IMG/VR virus record: IMGVR_UViG_3300035701_000006
Location: 1-64,000 of that record
DNA: 64,000 nt
From: a virus
Strand: one strand, 5' to 3'
Numbering within the stretch: the stretch's first letter is position 1; the number at the start of each line of letters is the position of its first letter. Shown in pieces: positions 60,684 through 64,000 of the stretch. The notes below the pieces were generated by a model that worked only from the letters and a program-made list of their open reading frames with translations, searched no databases and was not told the DNA's origin. The translations under genes were made by a program, and so were the position numbers.

Positions 60684-60923
60684 ATGGAGAAATGTGCGAA
60701 GTGCGACAGGGAGTTCAAGACCACGCAGGGCGCGGCGGTCCATCGTGCTCGGATGCACAGCAAGCGCGCCAGGGCCAGGAAGGCCGCCAATGCCCGCTGG
60801 GCCAAGGTGCGGGCCGCGAAGAAGGCAGAGAAGGCACCCCGCGCTATCCGCGGAGCGATGCCCGTCATGATCCGGTTCTGTCCGCATTGCGGACATGAGA
60901 TCCCGAACGCCATCATCAGCTGA
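60684..60923 (+). CDS. Zinc-finger protein (C2H2 plus CxxC end)
   Basis: 79 residues from MEKCAKCDREFK, chosen for the GGAGG 9 bases upstream and because an earlier ATG would begin inside the promoter region. CAKCDREFKTTQGAAVHRARMH is a C2H2 finger (C-x2-C-x12-H-x4-H); a basic linker (KRARARKAANARWAKVRAAKK) and a second half-site CPHCGH follow. Probably binds DNA and may regulate early transcription. First gene of the operon driven by the promoter at 60615. Confidence 0.7.
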   Translation: MEKCAKCDREFKTTQGAAVHRARMHSKRARARKAANARWAKVRAAKKAEKAPRAIRGAMPVMIRFCPHCGHEIPNAIIS

Positions 60924-60954
60924 TCCACAACCCACAACAACAGAATCGACAACC

Positions 60955-60968
60955 GGCACCTTGGTGCC
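60955..60968 (+). terminator. Weak hairpin GGCACC-TT-GGTGCC
   Basis: Short inverted repeat followed by TCATTTTA, between the zinc-finger gene and the HTH gene. Could be a weak terminator or attenuator; only five or six base pairs with a two-base centre. Confidence 0.4.
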
Positions 60969-60987
60969 TCATTTTACGGAGGTCTGT

Positions 60988-61227
60988 ATGTTGGACCGCG
61001 TCACGCGCTCGTCGATCATCTATTTCGGCGAGCGCGGGTTCCACGCGAGCCTGATCGCCGATAAGACGGGCCTGGAGAAGGGGCAGGTCTACTACGCCTG
61101 CCGCAAGCTGGGCATCCGTCTCCGGGATTACCGGAACGGCTTGGGCGAGGTCGCCGAGCGCATCGTCGCCGTCGCGCCGTGCGTCCGCGTCAGAACCGTT
61201 CGTCGTCGTCAACGAGTCACGGCCTAG
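60988..61227 (+). CDS. Small helix-turn-helix protein
   Basis: 79 residues; CGGAGG 6 bases before the ATG. RSSIIYFGERGFHASLIADKTGLEKGQVYYACRKLGI reads as a homeodomain-like or resolvase-type HTH (residues 7-44), followed by a basic tail (RVRTVRRRQRV). Likely a DNA-binding regulator of the early region. Confidence 0.6.
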   Translation: MLDRVTRSSIIYFGERGFHASLIADKTGLEKGQVYYACRKLGIRLRDYRNGLGEVAERIVAVAPCVRVRTVRRRQRVTA

Positions 61228-61264
61228 TAAGTCCAAGGCCGTGACGTAGCGAGCGGGAGCAGCT

Positions 61265-62524
61265 ATGACGGACAAGCTGAAGGTTCTTGTCGTAGGTGGT
61301 GACGACAGGAGCATCACAGACGAAGTGCGGGAGCGGCTGGACGTCATCCACGTCCAAAGCAACAAGCCGCTCCAGTCCGTCCTCGCCCCCGACGCGAAGG
61401 CAGTCATCGCGATCTCCCGGTTCATGTCGGGAACCATGTTCGACAAGGCGAGGGAGGCAAGCAGACGTCGAGGAATCCCATTTATCCAGGCTAAGACGGG
61501 CAACTACGTCATTTCAGTTTTGGTCAAGCGCGGCCTTCTCACTGCTACTCCTCCGCGACCCAAGCAAGCGACCCCACCCGACCAGACTACTCCCACACCA
61601 ACTCCATCGACCTCTGCAACCGGAATCGCAGTGGACAAGCTGTGGGACCTTTATGGCGGGGCGGCTGGGGACGCGATCCGGGACGGGCTCAGTGAAGGCG
61701 AAGTCTTTACGCACGAGGAAATGATCGATCTACTCACGCTGATCGGCCTTCCGCCATCCGATTGCGAAAACCATCTGATGCCTGAACTCAGGGTGCGAGG
61801 GCTTATCGAGAGGGTGTCAGACACCGAGTGGAAGAGGCCGGGCACGACCATCCATAGGAGAGGAACGCGGGCGCACCTCAAGCCTGCTTGGGAAGCGATA
61901 TCGGCGAAGTCAATCAAAGAGAACGATCGCCTTGCCGGGCTTTTGGCTGGATTGCCAGAGGGACCCTATAGGAGCGTGAACCAGTTCCGGGACATTACGG
62001 GCAGTTTCGCAGAATTCACGAGCAGGGGTGGCAAGCCCCTTACCTGGGACCGGATAAATAAGATTATCGAACGGGCGCAGCAATTGGGTGTCGTGCTCAA
62101 GAACGGCGATGATGATCAATTCCACATAAAGCACGATGCCTCCGTGAAGCTCACGCAAACCAAGGGGCACTGGCAAATCGGGCCGAAGCCTGCCGCTGAG
62201 GTTGTTGCGAAGCCCGACGAGAAGTCGACGCCGAATGAGATTCATGCTACGCTCATAAAGTTCTATAGCGGGAAGCTCAGGGAATCCGGCATGGGTGTCC
62301 CTTCTCTGGAATGGATTAAGGGCCTTGTGCCGGCGGAACATTGGAACGAGTGCGCCGCACGAAGCTGTGCCAAGCTGTCGTCGAACACGAGCTTCAAACA
62401 ATATCTGGACATGCGGGAGCGCATGCCGGAGGATCTGTGGGATCAGCTGGCCTGGTACACCCTGCGGGGTTTGTCGATCGACAACCTGCTTCCATTTGCC
62501 GAGGCGATAAATGGGCGCAGTTAA
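61265..62524 (+). CDS. DUF2325-like/winged-helix fusion protein of unknown function
   Basis: 419 residues. The N-terminal 90 residues (LKVLVVGGDDRSITDEVRERL, HVQSNKPLQSVLAPDAKAVIAISRF, EASRRRGIPFI) match the DUF2325 Rossmann-like pattern. A Pro/Thr linker (about 95-120) leads to helical segments with winged-helix features (EEMIDLLTLIGLPPSDCEN; RDITGSFAEFTSRGG; TWDRINKIIERAQQLGVVL) and a C-terminal all-helical domain. No catalytic motif. It may be a DNA-binding protein with a ligand or partner domain. Overlaps the next gene by 14 bases. Confidence 0.5.
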   Translation: MTDKLKVLVVGGDDRSITDEVRERLDVIHVQSNKPLQSVLAPDAKAVIAISRFMSGTMFDKAREASRRRGIPFIQAKTGNYVISVLVKRGLLTATPPRPKQATPPDQTTPTPTPSTSATGIAVDKLWDLYGGAAGDAIRDGLSEGEVFTHEEMIDLLTLIGLPPSDCENHLMPELRVRGLIERVSDTEWKRPGTTIHRRGTRAHLKPAWEAISAKSIKENDRLAGLLAGLPEGPYRSVNQFRDITGSFAEFTSRGGKPLTWDRINKIIERAQQLGVVLKNGDDDQFHIKHDASVKLTQTKGHWQIGPKPAAEVVAKPDEKSTPNEIHATLIKFYSGKLRESGMGVPSLEWIKGLVPAEHWNECAARSCAKLSSNTSFKQYLDMRERMPEDLWDQLAWYTLRGLSIDNLLPFAEAINGRS

Positions 62525-63314
62525 CCAGAAAATAACAAAGACCATCTTCCTCGACATAAGGGAGAGGGTCAGGGCTGCTAAGGATCAGCCCGCGTTCATT
62601 ATTGCCAGCGAGATCGTCAAGGATTATCCGCAATTTGCCAATAACACGGTCACGGAATATGTTACTATCTTAAAGACGGCAAGCGATTTCTTGCTAGATT
62701 TGTACCTGCGGGGAAAGGTGTCGCTCAGCGTTCTCAAGATATTGGCTCGCGAGACTTTGAGTAAGAGCACGAAGCATTTGTCTGACCACGGCACGCAGGA
62801 TTTTCTTGCTCGGGAATTTCTTGCGAGGAAGCTGACGAGGATCCACCTTAAGCGTTTGAAGGGTTTCATGCGCAACGGTGATAGCGCGGCTGAAGCCCTT
62901 ATGAAGGCAACTGGCGAGATGCCTGCGAAGCGGGTGAAGGTGTCGACCAAGAACCTTGACAAGATGCTGGATGAGATCAACAAGCTCGGCATACGATTCC
63001 GTACCAAGGTCGCGTTCGTCAACGACATGCTGCCGGTGTCCGTATTTGATGTAAGAAACGTTTTGAATTTCTTCGAACGCGTCTATATGTTCAGACACAT
63101 TCTTAAGGAGCAATTCGACTTTGTTGATAAGCGAGTGCGTGAATATCTCGATGGGTTGGGCAAGTTGCAAAGGAACCAGGCGGAATTAGCCGCCGCAAAG
63201 AAAGGAGCCGCTGATGTGTCCGAGGGAGAAGGCGCCGGATCGTCGGTTCATGATGCTGGATCGGTTCTTCAGGATCGCCCCTGTGAAGTACAAGGCGAAG
63301 GACGGGAGCGGTAG
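62511..63314 (+). CDS. Unknown helical protein
   Basis: 267 residues. ARETLSKSTKHLSDHGTQDF and LTRIHLKRLKGFMRNGDS look like HTH-type helices, and VSTKNLDKMLDEINKLGIRF plus a coiled C-terminal part follow. Its last about 33 residues overlap the next gene by 101 bases and look composition-driven. Possibly a ParB/HTH-like DNA-binding protein, but this is weak. Confidence 0.45.
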   Translation: MGAVNQKITKTIFLDIRERVRAAKDQPAFIIASEIVKDYPQFANNTVTEYVTILKTASDFLLDLYLRGKVSLSVLKILARETLSKSTKHLSDHGTQDFLAREFLARKLTRIHLKRLKGFMRNGDSAAEALMKATGEMPAKRVKVSTKNLDKMLDEINKLGIRFRTKVAFVNDMLPVSVFDVRNVLNFFERVYMFRHILKEQFDFVDKRVREYLDGLGKLQRNQAELAAAKKGAADVSEGEGAGSSVHDAGSVLQDRPCEVQGEGRER

Positions 63315-63882
63315 GACGGTCGTCGTCGAGCATCGTATCGGGCGCGCGGCGGGTCATTTCACGAAGAATGACCTGATGCTCAAGACCGGACTGGAGCAGG
63401 AGTACAGCGAGGACTGCTCCCAGATGGCTCGCCGCATCAAGGACCGGAAGTCCCTGCGCAGGTGGGAGAAAGGCGAGTACACGAGACAGCAGGGCCGCAT
63501 GGGTAGGATGGTCGATTCCTATCGGAAATTCCTCGCTCAGTTCTACGAGGTCCAGGGCCTCGTCCCCAGGATGGTCTTTGTTCCGCATGACAAGGACAAT
63601 ATCATCTTCATCCAGGGGCTGGTCAATACCGGAACCCACTCGCTTGTCGCTGGGGAGGCCGAAGACACGGCGGCTTGGACCGACGCCACGCAGCGCAAGA
63701 ACAAGCCGTCCCACGAGAGGTACGAGGAGAGTATTGCCCAGGCCAAGGCGCTCCTGCGGCTCCCGAGCATCAACAAGGACCTGGAGCATCGCCTGCGTCT
63801 GCTCGCGTCCGGCGAGCTGCCGCCGCTGCTGGAAGGGCCCAAGGATAAGAAGAAGGGCGACAAGGAGCCCGACAAGAAGTAA
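63214..63882 (+). CDS. Unknown basic protein
   Basis: 222 residues; AAGGAG 8 bases before the ATG. RFFRIAPVKYKAKDGSGRTVVVEH is a beta start, CSQMARRIKDRKSLRRWEKG a basic helix, and RLPSINKDLEHRLRLLASGEL ends before a Lys/Asp-rich tail (PKDKKKGDKEPDKK). Family not recognised. Confidence 0.5.
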   Translation: MCPREKAPDRRFMMLDRFFRIAPVKYKAKDGSGRTVVVEHRIGRAAGHFTKNDLMLKTGLEQEYSEDCSQMARRIKDRKSLRRWEKGEYTRQQGRMGRMVDSYRKFLAQFYEVQGLVPRMVFVPHDKDNIIFIQGLVNTGTHSLVAGEAEDTAAWTDATQRKNKPSHERYEESIAQAKALLRLPSINKDLEHRLRLLASGELPPLLEGPKDKKKGDKEPDKK

Positions 63883-63885
63883 GCG

Positions 63886-63930
63886 ATACGATCACCCAGA
63901 GGTAGATACCCTGGCATTGGGTGATCGTAT
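63886..63930. repeat. 13-bp perfect inverted repeat next to a GTATTTAA box
   Basis: ATACGATCACCCA (63886-63898) and TGGGTGATCGTAT (63918-63930) with a 19-base spacer. The right arm runs into GTATTTAA (63927-63934), so the structure may be an operator for that promoter-like box or a terminator stem without a U-tract. Confidence 0.7.
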
Positions 63931-63934
63931 TTAA
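63927..63934 (+). promoter_or_regulatory. GTATTTAA box before the last gene
   Basis: Overlaps the right arm of the inverted repeat and the AAGGAG site of the gene at 63945, so if it is a -10 element the message would start at or after that site. Confidence 0.3.
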
Positions 63935-63944
63935 GGAGATAGGG

Positions 63945-64000
63945 ATGGTGCCAGGGTGCGTGACCGAGGCGCTCTGTACCGAAGTCAAGAATGTCTTGCT
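63945..64000 (+). CDS. Start of an unknown gene, cut by the window end
   Basis: ATG with AAGGAG 6 bases upstream; visible residues MVPGCVTEALCTEVKNVL. Nothing can be said about function. Confidence 0.5.
   Translation, partial: MVPGCVTEALCTEVKNVL

Noticed and set aside
1-64000. tRNA genes
   Set aside because: No stretch with a T-loop GTTCRANNC and matching acceptor and anticodon stems was found by eye; a covariance search would settle it.

Overview
The window is a 64 kb piece of a large tailed-phage genome with a contractile-tail (myovirus), T4-like virion plan. The evidence is a gp23-like major capsid protein, gp21-like prohead protease, gp22-like scaffold, large terminase, portal, gp19-like tail tubes, gp26/gp27/gp53/gp5/gp25/gp6-like baseplate proteins and a tape measure. 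A UvsW-like helicase, a Toprim primase, a B12-dependent ribonucleotide reductase and a gp55-like late sigma factor accompany them. Genes are packed with ATGA/TAATG overlaps and Shine-Dalgarno sites, so the host is a bacterium using the standard code; nothing in the sequence identifies it further. No tRNA, rRNA, CRISPR array, integrase or recognisable lysis gene was seen.

Layout. (1) 1-13251: an accessory glycan-type cluster in three blocks (plus, minus, plus): sugar C-methyltransferase end, FkbM and other methyltransferases, three radical SAM proteins, at least six glycosyltransferase-like proteins and a GDP-mannose-dehydratase-like SDR. Its first 9 kb look richer in A/T than the structural genes. 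(2) 13288-17386: three tandem tail-tube paralogues, a baseplate hub assembly protein with a probable frameshift extension, and two unknowns. (3) 17357-21275: P-loop ATPase, split zinc-ribbon/primase pair and four minus-strand genes of unknown role. (4) 21337-31558: baseplate and tape-measure operon. (5) 31559-40746: class II ribonucleotide reductase, a 729-aa alkaline-phosphatase-superfamily/FN3 protein, UvsW-like helicase and sigma factor. (6) 40749-56156: packaging and head genes, including an intein in the portal and a 1146-aa cysteine- and repeat-rich protein between portal and protease. (7) 56255-64000: an HNH endonuclease, then many small unknown genes with a DUF4419-like and a DUF2325-like protein, typical of an early/host-takeover region and containing the best sigma70-type promoter of the window.

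Regulation. Three intrinsic terminators (13855, 51617, 56186) are each followed by an AT-rich box resembling the T4 late promoter. Related boxes (GTACATAA, GTATTTAA, GTAAATAA, AAATATAT) lie ahead of most structural operon heads. Since the phage carries its own gp55-like sigma, these boxes are the best candidates for its late promoters.

Most unusual content: the radical SAM/glycosyltransferase cluster (with a permuted SPASM-like domain and a dehydratase-like protein lacking most of its catalytic residues), the repeat-rich 1146-aa head-region protein, the phosphatase/FN3 fusion, the +1/-2 frameshift candidate after gp26, the portal intein and the late-promoter family.
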